NCBI RefSeq assembly: GCF_027744825.2
Contig: NC_071347.1
Span: 12,027,501 to 12,091,500, forward strand
From: Synchiropus splendidus
Lineage: Eukaryota > Chordata > Actinopteri > Syngnathiformes > Callionymidae
Direction of reading: 5' to 3'
DNA: 64,000 bases
Of the stretch, positions 11,946-24,489 are shown piece by piece. Under the pieces are notes generated by a model, which did no database searches, was not told where the DNA came from, and worked only from the letters and a program-made list of their open reading frames with translations. Position 1 is the first letter of the stretch, and the number at the start of each line of letters is the position of its first letter. Both the position numbers and the translations under genes were made by a program.

Positions 11946-12880
11946 AGTTAGTACACATGGCTGAATCTTTCAAATTTGTCACCAAACTTGCTACTCTGTG
12001 TTTGTCTTTCATTGTTTAATGGTTTAATTGTTTTTTTGCCCCTTTCCACCATTGCATCCATCCAGTTGCCTTCCCAAGTCGGGGAGAGTAGAAGAAAATT
12101 CCCATCTCAGCAATTGTCAGATCCTCCCATCAAAAGGGCGCCAACAAGCTCAACAAACATAGTGATGCCTAACAAATACATGACGCCTGTTGGCCCTTTT
12201 CATTCAGACATGAACTCAGAGATAAATGAGATGACTTCCCTTCCTATCCAGACGTAGTCAGAAAGATACGGTGGCACATCCAGATGTTAAATAATAAGAT
12301 GTCTTCTCGGGTTAAAATTATTGAACTCTTCCTTTAACTCAAAAGTAGGATCTGTGACTTGTGCACTCTTAGTGCCTTTGTCAGCAGTATTCAGGATGTA
12401 ATCCAGGTTATGATATTTCTACCTGTTCTAAGCTAACTTCGATGAGAAGCATTTACTGATGACCTTACCCATTTAGGTGGCCAGAGGCCATGGAAACCCC
12501 TAGTTCTAACCCTAATAACATTCAGAAATAAGTAAGATAATGCATTGCAACACCTGCTCATACCATTTGACTCATTATTCCTGCAACAAAACAGCAGTCT
12601 CATTCATCGTACTGCTTTGGTTTTACTAAGTTCCTATATGTACTTGCACATGATTGAATAACATACATGAGCATTGTACAGACAATTTTAGTGGCAAAAG
12701 AAAGTCAGTGAAGTGAGTGAACATAGCCTGTTAATTGACTTTATTGAGGCTGCATGAAAAGCCGTATTTCACTGCCCTACCAATAAATCTCAAATTAATC
12801 ATTCATAATTTACATAAAAAGCATCAGCATCTACTTCAAAATAGTAATAGTACATAACTCAGAAAAAGAGTCAATTGCAG
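11946..12880. other. Element interior, no supported gene
   Basis: No exon of either transposon gene is visible. The left-hand side abuts the RTE fragment. Confidence 0.4.
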
Positions 12881-12892
12881 GACAGTTTATTT
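12881..12892 (-). promoter_or_regulatory. Probable polyadenylation signal of the KDZ-like gene
   Basis: The reverse strand carries AATAAA about 100 bases after the stop codon at 12988, a normal spacing for a 3' end signal. Confidence 0.45.
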
Positions 12893-14748
12893 TAACATTT
12901 CACATTCATACTGCAGGCCAGGTAATTACAACAGTTTTCCTCATTTTTTAATGAGGGAGGTCAAAGTTCAGAAGAGGAGCTACAATGCTAGTGTTCTTCA
13001 TCTTCGGTGGAGGAGCTGCTATCATGGGGTTCTTCATCATCAGTGGAGGAATCATCGAGAGACAAGGCTTGCGATCCAAAAACATGTTGGTACGTTGAGC
13101 GAGCCGCACCCTGCTGAGCTTGAATTGCTGACAGTCTTCTCTTCAGCAGACAGAGTAGCCCCTCACGTCCTCTCCCAGTCAATGCTTCTGTGCCGCCTGA
13201 CAGTGATATTACAATAAATTAGACTACTAATCTAGTATATCAGCACAAGTAGCAAATAGAACTGTACTTACTTTGCTGAGTGATCCCTTCTGAAAGCTGG
13301 GAGGAAATCTCTTCAATATTTCCAGCCATATTCCTCATGTACTCCCAGTGCTGCTTGACTTCACGGACAACAATGACCTCCTCTTCCTTCAGTCGTTTCA
13401 GCAGCATTACCTTGTCGAAGACCTTTTTTTTCTTTAACATATCACCATGACCTGCAAATCATCATATACATTTTTTATAAATAGTGGTGAACTACTTCCC
13501 GCAGTGTCTGTGTACTTTCAAAGGTGGGTTCTATTACACTGCATAATCTCCTCCTAATGACACCAGGCAATTTCTCCCATGGGACAGAATTATATAGAAG
13601 AGTGTCTCTTTCAGTTTTCAAAAGTAAAAAGGAAGTTGTCTCTGGAGCTTGTCTGATCCACTCACAGCAACCTCGGTCAAACCAGTAATTGTTTCATCTA
13701 AAGCCTTTACAATGTAATTAAAAATAGCCTATAGATATGAAGACAACTGAACACATCCTAGATGTACTTACATTCCCAAGGCCAGGAATAGTTTTCCTCA
13801 GCCAGGAGCTCGTTGGGAGAAGGGAGTTTGCCAGTTTCCGGCACAACAGCATTGTATTTTGTGATGGCATCTTCTAAGGATCTCTTTTCCATTGAAATCT
13901 TTTTTCTAAGCAGATGTCTTCTCTTGTTGCCATCTAGAATATTAAACAGAAAATACTGAATATGTGCTCAGCCACACATTATTATCAAAAACTTGTTTTC
14001 TTTCGTTCTGTTCTTACCAGCCTGACGATACAGCTGATATTTCCGCTGCTTAATGCAGAGATACAGTCCTTCAATGGTTTTTTCAAGTTCAGGTTCCCAT
14101 CCACTGAGACAGCTAACATTGAGGGTGTGCAGGCTGGGCACCGAAACTGAGCGACTTCAGACAGCCTCTCAACTTCAAATTTTGCGTACGACCATTCCAG
14201 GAATGATTCTTGCATGGTGTCGCCACATATTTTACCACACTGTAAAAGGAAAATCAAGCATATAAATACATCTAAAACTCTTTCAATTCTGCAGGCAATT
14301 AGTCCAATGATGTACTAACCCGACCAAAGAGTTTTGTGCGCTGCTCAAGCATACCAACGAAAGCTTGACATTCCTGGTGCAGTAATCTTGAGATCTTCGT
14401 ATGTAGCGAACAAATCCACTGTGTACAGCGTCTCAAAATGGACTGTAGCTGGCCAGTAGCCACTTTCAATCAGCTCACTAATACCGACATCCAAAGCTTT
14501 CCCGCAGGAGCAGCTGACAGTTGGGAGGGACACATTGTATCGACCTAAAATATGTACATAACAAAATTTTAGAACAGAAAATAGAAAATATAATTCATAC
14601 ACAAGGAACTCACCATTCATTCCAATCAGAATTACTTGCTTTCCTGCAGAAAAGGTTGTATGCCCAGAGCAGCAGTCACAGCATGGATGCATTACTAGCA
14701 AAATGCACTCTGGGAAGATAGGAGACGAACATAATTAAAAAGAGGTTT

Positions 14749-14754
14749 TAAAAA

Positions 14755-14801
<47 letters not shown>
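14749..14801. repeat. Poly-A tract plus (TA)n microsatellite
   Basis: About 23 A followed by about 15 TA units, lying in an intron of the transposase relic. Confidence 0.9.
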
Positions 14802-15109
14802 CTGCAACAATAACAATATATATGGCATATATTATCTCAGTACAGACCTCTTCCATGGAAGGAGAATTTTCCTCCCTTCTCTTCACTGATGTGAGTGGTT
14901 GGTGGTAGTGGCCTGTAGAATCCCTCTATCATGGATGATCTATTATGTAAAACCATGGAATTGTGGATGGAAACGCTGAAAGATAGGGTCCAAGTCAAGA
15001 CCTCATGTTGAAAGAAGGATTTCCCCTCTGGTCAAAGTGGCTTCTTTAACTATTTCAAGACGTCTCCCTTTAGCCAATATTTTGACATCATTGTTTTCAG
15101 TAGAGTTTT

Positions 15110-15370
15110 GTAACTCACACACATAATTATGTTTTGTGAGGACTTTGTGAGGACTCATTGACCCAATTGACAATTGACCATTGTCTCTCACCTTAAACAA
15201 CAACAAACATCCAAAACAAATTACTAACATTAAGCAGGACTCTGAAATTAATTTAACCACTTAACCACATTACAGTAAACCACTTATACTGACTACTCAA
15301 CCATGTAAACATTGTGATGTGACATTATATCCTGTATTCAGCGAAATGTCCTCACTAGGACAGTGTCGTG
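15110..15370. repeat. Diverged 'GTGAGGAC' interspersed repeat
   Basis: Motifs TTTGTGAGGACTTTGTGAGGAC near 15134 and 'tcctcactaggacagtg' near 15346 resemble the repeat copies at 19820-20010 and 51185-51740. The similarity is weak and the class is unknown. Confidence 0.35.
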
Positions 15371-16381
15371 TCAAATAGTTAGCCCCACAACCGTGACAAA
15401 TCAATCAAATACTGAAGCAGTTGACTGACATTAGTTCTATAATAATACATAACCAATGTAGTCAGCCAAAGACAGGCAATAGAGATCATAAAGATAGTGA
15501 ACAAAAATCACCTGAGGATGAACTCTTTACCCGCTTCTTCCCTGTTCTCCTCCCCTTTGGGATAGGATTCCCTTCCTCGTCCTCCTCAACCCAAACAAAT
15601 GTAAATTTGTCCGGTCCAGACACTTCTGAGGATTCTTTAGGTTGAGTATTCTTAAAATAAAGATAATGGAAAATGTTAGCGTCACCAAATACACAATATT
15701 ACATATTGTTATAAAGTCTCAGGACAGATCATGAGAGCATTAAATGCCTACCTTGCATTCCTCCAACAGCAAATCAGCAAGAAATAAGGCATCATCGTCA
15801 TCCATGATGCTCCTCAGTTGAGTGAGTTCAGCCTGAATACCAATTTATCAGTGGCCACTTGATTTTAAACACAGTGGACGTGACTATGCAAATCAGCAAG
15901 AAGAAAAGAAAAGAAATGGAAACCGGATAAGTTACCCCCATATTAACAACCATCGACATGGAGAAAGGTTATCAAAAAACAAACAAAATAAATTCAAATA
16001 TTAAGAAATAGAATAAATACATAACTCACGTCAAAATCATTCAGCTTTGTGTCTTTGGTGTCCGTAGTATTGTAGCAGAGGGTTATATTTGGTAAATCCG
16101 CCCGGACAGCAGTCAATAAGGTCCAAGTTCGTTGGTGCAGCAAGATAACAACATTATTCGTGCCTTCAGTCTCCGTTAGACACGACCCAAAAACCCGCGC
16201 AGTCCAACATAACACCCTCCTGCCAACTATGGCAACTCCCGGAGAACAACATAAGCTTCTACAGTACCAACAGCGAACGCAGTATTGCAATTCTACAAAA
16301 TCACTGACAGACTCTAAACAGACGAAAGGATGATAAACAAAAAAGAAGAGAAGTTTCTACCGAAGTCCAGCCGAATGACTT

Positions 16382-18219
16382 TCCGCCATGTTTTTGTTTT
16401 GGTCGACCACTGATGACGTCAAAGTCCGACGTGTTTGTATAATTGAATTATTCATCCAAAGCATAAATTCACGTCTCCAAAGAAACGTCGGCGTCCACAA
16501 CACGTGTACATATTTAAACAGAATGAAAAATAGAAACTACGGCTTGGGAGGTTTCAAATGGTCCGCTTGCGTTTCAGCTGACGTCTGTGACGGAGAACGA
16601 AACGTGAGTCAGCAAAACGAATAAATGACGGAACTTCCTTTCTTGCCAAAAGACTTTATATGCAGTTGATACGATTTTAAATATCCGATAATACTATTTG
16701 GCGTAGAAATGTATTCGATACAAATGATAAATAAATAACGTATTCGGTCCATGACGTCAGTTCCTGCCATCCACTTCCTTCCCCAGTCGGATAATAAATG
16801 TTATATCATTTTCATGACATAATATTTAAAAATTGTTACATGTGATTACAACAATTGGCTGCGGAATTACTGGCCAGCTGTACAATAATACCATTGAATT
16901 GAGACCTACGAGAGAATCTGGGTCAAAACGAAAAAAAACGAAGCGTCATATACATGAAACGAGCGAAAAAAATGAAAGTAATGCGTACATTTGTCGCTAG
17001 AAATGTGATCAAAAAGCAACAATAGCTTTTAATTGTTTTAAAATCTCACAATTTAAATCAAAACTAGAACGGGTGTCCGCCATGTTTTGGGCTCTATCAG
17101 TCACGTGACCAGAGGCACGCCATTCACAAATCCATTGAGAAATGACTCGTACGAGAGAAACGATTTTTGAGGCAAAGTATTCAAAGGATTACGGTATGCC
17201 AAGTGGACAAACGTAGTTATTGCACGTTTTTCAGCGCGAGCAGATAACCACCGTAATAATACATTTTAATGGGGAATCACAAAACAATCTCAGTCCAAAC
17301 GAAAGAAACTAAGCATCATTTACATAAAACGAGCACATAATATTACAATGTAGGATATATTTGTTGCTAGAAATGCGATCAAAAGCCAATAAAGTTATTT
17401 AAAAACTCCGCAATTTGGAGCGTATTTATGGCCAGCAGGGTAAACGTTACAATACTACAATTTAACAGGGAATCACAAAACAATCTCGGTCCAAACGAAA
17501 GAAAATAAGCGTTATTTACATAAAAGGAGCACATAATATTATAATGTAGGATGTATTTGTCGCTAGAAATGCGATCAAATTCCAATAAAGTCATTTAAAA
17601 CCCCGCATTTTAGAGCGTATTTATGGCCAGCAGGGCAAACGTCACACTACTACGTTTTAATAGGGAATCACAAAAGAATCTCGGTCCAAACGAACGAAAA
17701 TAAGCGTTATTTACATAAAACGACCACATATTATTATAATGTAGGATATATTTGTTGCTAGAAGTGCGATCAAAAGCCAATAAAGTCATTTAAAACCCCG
17801 CATTTTGGAGCGTATTTATGGCCAGCAGGGCAAACGTCACAATACTACGATTTCAGTGAGCACCACTAAAGAACCTGGGTCAAAACGATAAAACGAAGCG
17901 CCATAAACATACACCGATCGGAAAATATGAAAATAAAGTGTACATTTGTCGCTAGAAATGTGATCAAAACTCAACAAAAGCATTTCATTGTTTTAAAATC
18001 TCGCAATTTAGAGCAAAAATAGAACGGATGTCCGCCATGTTTTATGTTCAGACAGGGGAGAAAGCTGTCAGTCACGTGACCAGAGGAACGCCCTTCACTA
18101 AGCCATTGAGAAATTAAATGTACCTGGGATACGTTTTTTGAGGCAAATTCGTCAAAGCACTACGTTTTCATGAAGTGGACAAACGTTGTTATTGCACGTT
18201 TTTTTGTGAGACTGGGTTG
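16382..18219 (-). repeat. Right terminal inverted repeat (~1.84 kb)
   Basis: The reverse complement of 6041-8202 but about 320 bp shorter. It has one inner copy of the terminal-type unit (about 17050-17255) where the left repeat has two. The tandem ~195-bp units (about 17245-17850) and the terminal unit are kept. The inner boundary, near TTTTGGTCGACCACTG at about 16397, also holds the likely upstream region of the transposase gene. Confidence 0.88.
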
Positions 18220-18226
18220 ACTCCAA
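18220..18226. repeat. Right target site duplication (ACTCCAA)
   Basis: A perfect 7-mer match to 6034-6040, immediately outside the right transposon end. Confidence 0.75.
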
Positions 18227-19815
18227 GGGCTTGTCTTTCATGGGCGTCACCCCCCCCCCCTCCCGGCTATTGAGAGTTGGGGGTCTACAAGGGTCCAGCG
18301 CTAATGAGGCAACAGGCATTTCTCTGCCGCGTCACAAGCGGCGGCGTGTCTGGACCAGAGGTGTCACACAGTACCAGCCACCGTCTCCCAGCGTGAAGGC
18401 AATTAATGATGCGATTATGCTAATGCAGTCGGGGCGCCGCGTGTTTGCCTCTGATCGCAAGACTCAACCCTGCGGAGAGGAGGGACTCACTTGTTTGTTG
18501 TCTCATTAGAAGTGTGAAAAGCTAGAAACTGTTTGTTTCCTGATGTCTTTGTTTTACGGCTCATTAAATGATGCAATCTAAAATATGATGAAAGTCCTTC
18601 ATGAGGCTTTTTATGGGCTTGTGGTTCACGGCGGCTTTAACTGAGGAAGACGATGAGGAGAGCACCCCGAGAGAGGACCTTCAAGCTGAGTGTGAGGAAT
18701 GGGGTTCACTGAGGAGTGAAGAAAGTGTTGAGAATATGCCTGTGAGAAATGGTTTATCACGAGTACATTTTATAAACAAAAGATGATATCCAAGTTGATC
18801 CTCACATTCACCGTCAAACGTTGTCGATTTGACTGAAAGTTTGGGTTAAATGACTCAAAGCTTCTAAGACAGTTTACTTTGAGACAACAGTTTCTTTATT
18901 AGCCCGATATACTGTATATAAAGGTAAGGATTTGATCACCGAAACCCAACAGTTCTGGACACACCAGGCCACGATGGCGCTTCTCTGTTGGACTGTGGAC
19001 AGCAGCACCTCGGGGAATATAAAGGATGAAGCCTCATCTTATCGTGAACAAGCTCATCCATGTTCTCAATTCCACTGTGGATGGCCACACACTGAAGATC
19101 ATACGTACAGTAAAAGGCTTCTGTTGCACAATCGGGGAAGAGCCAAACTGCCCATCCAGGAACTGCTCTACACCAATTTTCAAAATTTTGTTTTAAAGAA
19201 GGTCACTACAGCTAAGAAACAACCCCAAAAGTGCAGTCTTCTGTCAAATATAATCTGTTTTTTCAATGAATTTATGACTGGATTAAATGGCTCACAAGAA
19301 TCCCTCATATCTTTGATACACAATGAATAGCAAATTGGGTCCAAACCACACGTTTGGTCTTTGGTTCTGAAGCCCCCCAATGACAGCGTAATTGTTTTTG
19401 CTGTCACGGCCACATGAGCAATTATTGCTCAATAAGGTGCAGACTTTTCCAACCACTCTCGAATGGCAGGTTCCTCCTGACTCCATTTTCTTGTCACTCA
19501 CGGACGCGGCCTGTAAAAGCCTCCTCTGTTTTAAAACAGACCACGGAGCCACACGTTGACATCCATCGCTCGTAAAAGTAAATATGAATGACGTGAAGAG
19601 AATGAAAGGCTCTCTGTGTTATAAATCAAGCCTGAGATGGAGGAGGCTGGAACAAAGGGTGACGTGGGGTATGAAAGGAGCGAGGATTGACATCAGTAGT
19701 TTTCACTTTGCCTGTTTGAAATACACAAATATGGTCTCACTGGAGCTTGTTCTTGTGTGGGTGTTGCAGTTTTCTTCAAATGAGCTTTAATCATTCACTC
19801 TAAGTGCTCTGTAGG
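18227..19815. other. Non-coding stretch, no gene seen
   Basis: Contains a run of 12 C at 18249-18260. The frames at 18231-18509 and 18932-19330 have no family motif or splice support. Confidence 0.45.
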
Positions 19816-20015
19816 TGTGTGTGTGTGTGTATCCAGTTTAGCTTCACTTGTGAGGACCAATTCTTGGAAACACACCTACGTGTGCCGACATTTTGTTTTG
19901 TGTGGAGATATTTGCTGGTCCCCCAAGTTTAAGTGTCAGGATGAAGACTTTCAAAGGTTTGTTTTGAGAAGTGACTGGGACTATGAGTGTGGATTTTACT
20001 TTAGGCTGCTCAAGA
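19816..20015. repeat. Interspersed repeat, 'TTCTTGGAAACACACCTAC' family, copy 1
   Basis: Starts at a short TG run. It carries TTCTTGGAAACACACCTAC, then 'ctggtcccccaagtttaag', then 'tgaagactttcaaa', collinear with the copy at 51185-51450. This is a common teleost repeat whose class I cannot name. Confidence 0.6.
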
Positions 20016-23000
20016 GAATCATCAGCACACAGGCTTATTAATGTGACATTTTGAAGTGAAATATTTACTTCTTTAAATATTTATGTCTTCTCACCAATCC
20101 CTCTTGAGTGAGGCATCATTTTTTTGTCCACTCCAGGCCGCTGTAGGCACTTCTGTTTGAGATGATCAAGCTGAAATAACAAGGAATATTTCTTTTACTG
20201 TTAACAATATTAAGTGTTTTCGCTGCCATTCTTCATTTCTGTTTCGGTTAAAGCTCTTACCTACGTTTGTGGGATGCGAGCGTATGGTGTGTTCACAAGC
20301 GTCAGAATTTTCTTTACTCAGAAAATAACTGGGATTAGAGTGGTGTGTGATGGGGAGAAAATGACCCTGAAACAATTTCATAACATTATAGGCCATTATT
20401 ATTGGGTTTAAGTCTAGAGTCATGGTTTACAATGACAGTGAAGTCGATGAAAAGTGCCCACAAAGATAGTATTATTAACAGTGGTCCAGGGTGCCCCAAA
20501 ACTTTCCAGCCACAACCCAAATGAGACTAAACATTACAGCATGAATGTACATTATAATCTGTTCAACTGAACAAATAATAAAAAAAAAAAAACATTCGTG
20601 TCCCAACCTCATGAACAACCTGTTTGCTTGAAGAAGGCTAGTTGCCTCTGTGTTCCTACATTTCATTAATTGAATGTTTGCTACTTGCACCAATAAATAT
20701 TACAAGTGGAAGGTTGGTGCTGGGAAGGACGTTGCAGCCCAGTTCAGTGCGCTCCAGTTATCGATGTCGGAAAAAAAAGATAGTGACGTCCACGAAAGCC
20801 ACTCTCACACGTGCCTTATCTGGGTTTAAGTGGATTTATGTGTTTTTTGCCCCATCTCACTGAATAAAAAGGTTCAACTTCCTGTTAACGTTCAGGGAAG
20901 CCATCTTGGATTACACTGAGGTGGTAAGAATTCTCCCGTCCTCCGACTGGGAAAACCCTACACCGGGTAATATAATCGGAATTTCCCAGGTCCAAGTACA
21001 CTGGAACACGCTGTTATTTCTGCGCATTCCAACAAAACAAGATGGCGGCTTTATAAATATGAACTCTGTTTTTAAGTGATCCCACTTCAGATGAAGAGGA
21101 AACAAAAAATCACTGAATGTGTTTCTATCTGCATATTTGATCTTGATCTTTCTTTGGGAAGACGTCTTGAATTGCCGCTGGTGACAACTGTCCAACTTTA
21201 CAGCTTGGAAATTCTACTCCAGGTGACGAAATCTGCCCGAGTCCACTTTGCCAGTAAAAACACACACTCACAGACTTATATAATGACTGATCATATTTTT
21301 CATGACTGTTTTTCAACAATCAACCGCGGATTTAAAGACTCATAAATCTTTTTCACTTTGCAATATATATATTTCAATTGAACCTTGGCCGATAAAAGTG
21401 TCCCCATGAACACAAATCCTCTCTTCAATTTTCGTCAAGTCCCCACCGGCAAGCGAGGCGTCGCAAATCCTTCTGAGTGTTCGATAAACACAGTTACGGT
21501 TGATTTTTGTGCGGCCAGGAGATGTTGTCGCTTCCAAAACCACAATGTGTGGCAAAACATTTCCGTGTTGAAATCTGAAATGGTCTAATATGCACAACCT
21601 GGACGCAGCTCTGAGTCAAATAAATGACGTTTCTATTTCTCTCTGCCAGGATTCTGACTAATAGTACAAACTGTGAAATGTCAGTGTAATTGATTTCGAA
21701 GGAAGCCATGAAAATATCCTTATTAATAACGCTGAACATCCAGGCCTGTTTCCACTCCATTAGATTTATTGTGTTTTAGCATCCATCTTGTGTGATGGAC
21801 GCGGTTACAGTCTGCAGCACTAAACCATGGTGCCAACTCCCTAGTGCTTTGCTTGCAAATCGATTCATTGATAATAAGACATTGCACCATTTGAGCTTAG
21901 CTGGAGATGATAAATGAAAGTAGCAGTTGGTGTCGTCTCCTTCGATATTGGGCACATTGTCCTTGTCAGATTTCACACTTGTCCCTTTAAAACTTTCTGA
22001 CAGACAATGCCAGCGAGCGTTTAGCTCATGAACATCCTCGGCCGCTTTGCCAGAAACGCTTGTGAAGCCAAACGTTTCCCAGCTGGGACAGTAGCTCCGA
22101 GCTGTGCATCCACCTCTTAAAAAGCAGTATCAGTTGAGAAATGGCTTTGTTTCTTTTTGGATACCTGGCGAACAATAATTAAAGCATCACACCGCGGAGA
22201 AGTGCACGAACACAGCGATGCGCTTTGGTTTTAATTAAATAGAGAATTGCAGCAACTGGAAAGGTTGCACCTGGGAGACTGCATAATCGTCTCACTTCCC
22301 TCGATGAGATCTTCTCCCTCCTCCTCCTCCTCCTCCTCCTCCTTCATCCCATCACGAGCCGTACCTCTGCTTTTTTTTTTTTTTGTCCTTGCTTCTTTGG
22401 CACACAGATGAATGCATGTTAATAGAATCATAAATGCACCGCAGCATCCGCAGCATGTGCCCGGCCCAGACAACTTTGATTAAAAAAAAAACAAAAAAAC
22501 AGAGCTGTATAATGTGGTACATTTGCATTTATCAGGTTTCTGCTACTCTCACTCCCTCACCAGTAATTGTTGAATTATAGACCACTAACACAAGATGGCA
22601 TGAGCCGAACAATGGACCGGCCCCAGCTCCGCCAGACATAGAAATGAATGCTAATGTCTGTCTGTGTTTGCAGAGGTTTGTGCAAGGCGGGGAGCTGCTG
22701 CTGGTTCCCAGGAGAGCTCTCACTACCAGGGAACAATACCAGGGCTGTCTGGGTGTTTGTTCTTGTCAGTCATGCAGCAGATTAGAGCATCAATTCAAAG
22801 TTTATCAGCCACGGTGATAGAGAAGCAGCGTTGTTTCTAAAAGTGTCCGGTTCTGACATTGCAGCAACTTTTAATCTGGTAGTGAACCACAGGTTGACTT
22901 TAGAATATCTGTCTGACAAGGAAAACAAAGATGGAAGACGTCTGAACCAGGGCACGAGTGTGGTTCACAGATTGAGGCAGTCGGGAAATAAAAGCACCTG

Positions 23001-23680
23001 CTGCACTGCTGTGTTTTCACAAGTGGACAGCAACGGCAGGGAGCGACAGGAAAAGTGTTCCTGACGTTCACACGGCAGCAACTTCATTTCATATGTGTGA
23101 TGCACGGTCCACGTGGAAAACATAACACAACACTTGCACAGACAATTAACGTCGGGAGTGACGTAAAGCATGTGTGTGTGAGTCTCTGCAGATGGAAGGG
23201 GAGATGGAGGTTGTCACACGTTCGGCAACACTTGAACATTTGTTCTTCCACTCTTCTAAGAACGGGCGGGTGCCAAGGAAGGGACACGGTTTAAATTTAC
23301 TCCTGACCTTTTTTTTGAAATAACTGATGCGTACGCTGTTGATGTTTTCTCTCCACACAGTTTGCCACATATGAGGATGGATTTTAGGAGAACTAGAAAC
23401 TAAACGTGGTGGTGTCAACCATTTTCTGCTTTTTTTTTTTCTTTTTTTTTTACTTTAGGATAAACAACTTTATTTATTCAACAAAGGTCTTGTACAACTC
23501 AAGTACTGGGAGTGAAGAAATGATACCTTGATGCACAACTCTGGAAAGGTTGCTCATTCATGATGTTTGATCCGGTACGGTTTTGCAGTCATATTTTGAG
23601 TGGCGTGTCCATAAAATGTGGGGAGGGTGATGGCAAGGGTGTGGAAATAAAATGGGACCACACAGGGCCTAAGTGGATCC
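20016..23680. other. Non-coding stretch, no gene seen
   Basis: No supported exon. It includes a (CTC)n tract at about 22312-22343 and several poly-A or poly-T runs. All frames are short and lack motifs. Confidence 0.45.
22312..22343. repeat. (CTC)n microsatellite
   Basis: About ten CTC units; antisense it gives a chance poly-Glu frame. Confidence 0.85.
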
Positions 23681-23689
23681 TGTCCTCTT

Positions 23690-23960
23690 CTTTTACTGGT
23701 GCTTACAACATGTTCCCCGTCTCTCCTCTCCACACCACCTGAGTCTGGCGTCCCTCACTCTGTCTCCAAAATTCCCTTTATGTTCTGCTGATATACTGGT
23801 TCCTACTCTTGTCCTTCCTTGTCACTCCCAATTCAATCCTGAGCACTTGAGTGTTTGTGTCAAAGCGGCTCGGCAACAGGCCTCTAAAGCTTCCCTTCAC
23901 TCAACCCTCAACAGTACACAGTCAGTCTCACTTTCTCCAGTCAAGTATACTACATCTCTT
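23690..23960 (-). mobile_element. Decayed RTE-like LINE fragment
   Basis: The plus strand shows 'cctgagtctggcgtccctcactctgtctccaaaa'-type text, a degenerate version of the antisense RTE reverse transcriptase segment also seen at 11720-11760. The orientation is therefore minus. It is very diverged. Confidence 0.4.
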
Positions 23961-24489
23961 GGAGTAGTTTAAAACACATACATGAAATCATTTGGGGGTA
24001 TAGTGCTATAGTGACGACAGTTTGCTTTGTTTACTTGGCTCCTGGTAGAAGTGCCTGTGCCTTTAAACTTACACACATTTGTATGTGATTTAAAATCTAT
24101 TTTGGCTCGGCTGGTTTTACAACAGGTGTCGACCAGGTGCGGAATGTCAAGTCCGTGACTTCACTTGAGTTGACAACCTGAACTGATAACGGCGACTAGA
24201 GCGATGGTGGTATTTTGGCAAAAGCGTCATCTTTTCAAACATAATGCTTTTTTTTGTTTGGTTTTTATTGCCAACTATTTTGTGACCTATTTCAATACCC
24301 CATATTGAAGGAAAAAAACCTAACTAAAACTAATAAAAACAAAACTGAAATTAAGCCGACCCACTCTATAAACTAACTGGATTTGAAAGACTAAAAAACT
24401 AAATAAAAACAAAAACTAATATAAAATCCCAAAATATTATTACCTTGTCAGTATCATGTAATTTTGAAAAAAAAGTCAGTGAATATTCT

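Larger units (their letters stand above)
12988..16290 (-). pseudogene. KDZ-family transposase gene, catalytic core deleted
   Basis: Minus-strand exons with GT/AG borders: one ending at 16030, then 15832-15752, 15650-15512, 14709-14614, 14544-14320, 14239-14018, 13933-13772, 13451-13272 and 13196-12988 (stop). Exon 14709 carries CCDCC. Exon 14544 carries SCSCGK then GYWPATVHFETLY. Exon 14239 carries FLEWSYAKFEVERL and FRCPACTP. This is the cysteine-cluster domain that precedes the RNase H-fold transposase in KDZ proteins. The last four exons splice in frame to give EGLYLCIKQRKYQLYRQ, WPWECHGDM and TGRGREGLLCLLKRRL, the family's C-terminal helical region, with an acidic tail. The DDE core expected between VDGN and EGLY is absent: the two are joined out of frame near 14080-14100. 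A small deletion near 14360-14370 also shifts the frame. The first exon and any exon between 15512 and 14709 are uncertain. As it stands it cannot encode an active transposase. Confidence 0.8.
6041..18219 (-). mobile_element. 12.2-kb KDZ-type DNA transposon with ~2-kb terminal inverted repeats
   Basis: The outer ends are inverted copies starting CAACCCAGTCTCAC (6041 rightward; 18219 leftward). Both are flanked by the direct 7-mer ACTCCAA (6034-6040 and 18220-18226), which I take as the target site duplication. The inverted repeats run to about 8202 and back to about 16382. Between them lie two minus-strand spliced genes: a transposase-like gene with a KDZ cysteine-cluster domain (12988 to about 16290) and a small unknown gene (9342-10463). 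The transposase has lost its catalytic core, so this copy should be unable to move without help from another copy. An RTE LINE fragment (about 11505-11945) and a GTGAGGAC-type repeat (about 15110-15370) are nested inside. Assignment to KDZ rests on my memory of fish KDZ proteins. The boundaries rest on the sequence itself. Confidence 0.85.

Noticed and set aside
11363..11951. Plus-strand frames of 131 and 164 residues rich in Ser, Pro and Leu
   Set aside because: Antisense of the RTE reverse transcriptase fragment on the minus strand.
22231..22473. Frame with a poly-Glu stretch
   Set aside because: Produced by the (CTC)n microsatellite on the other strand.
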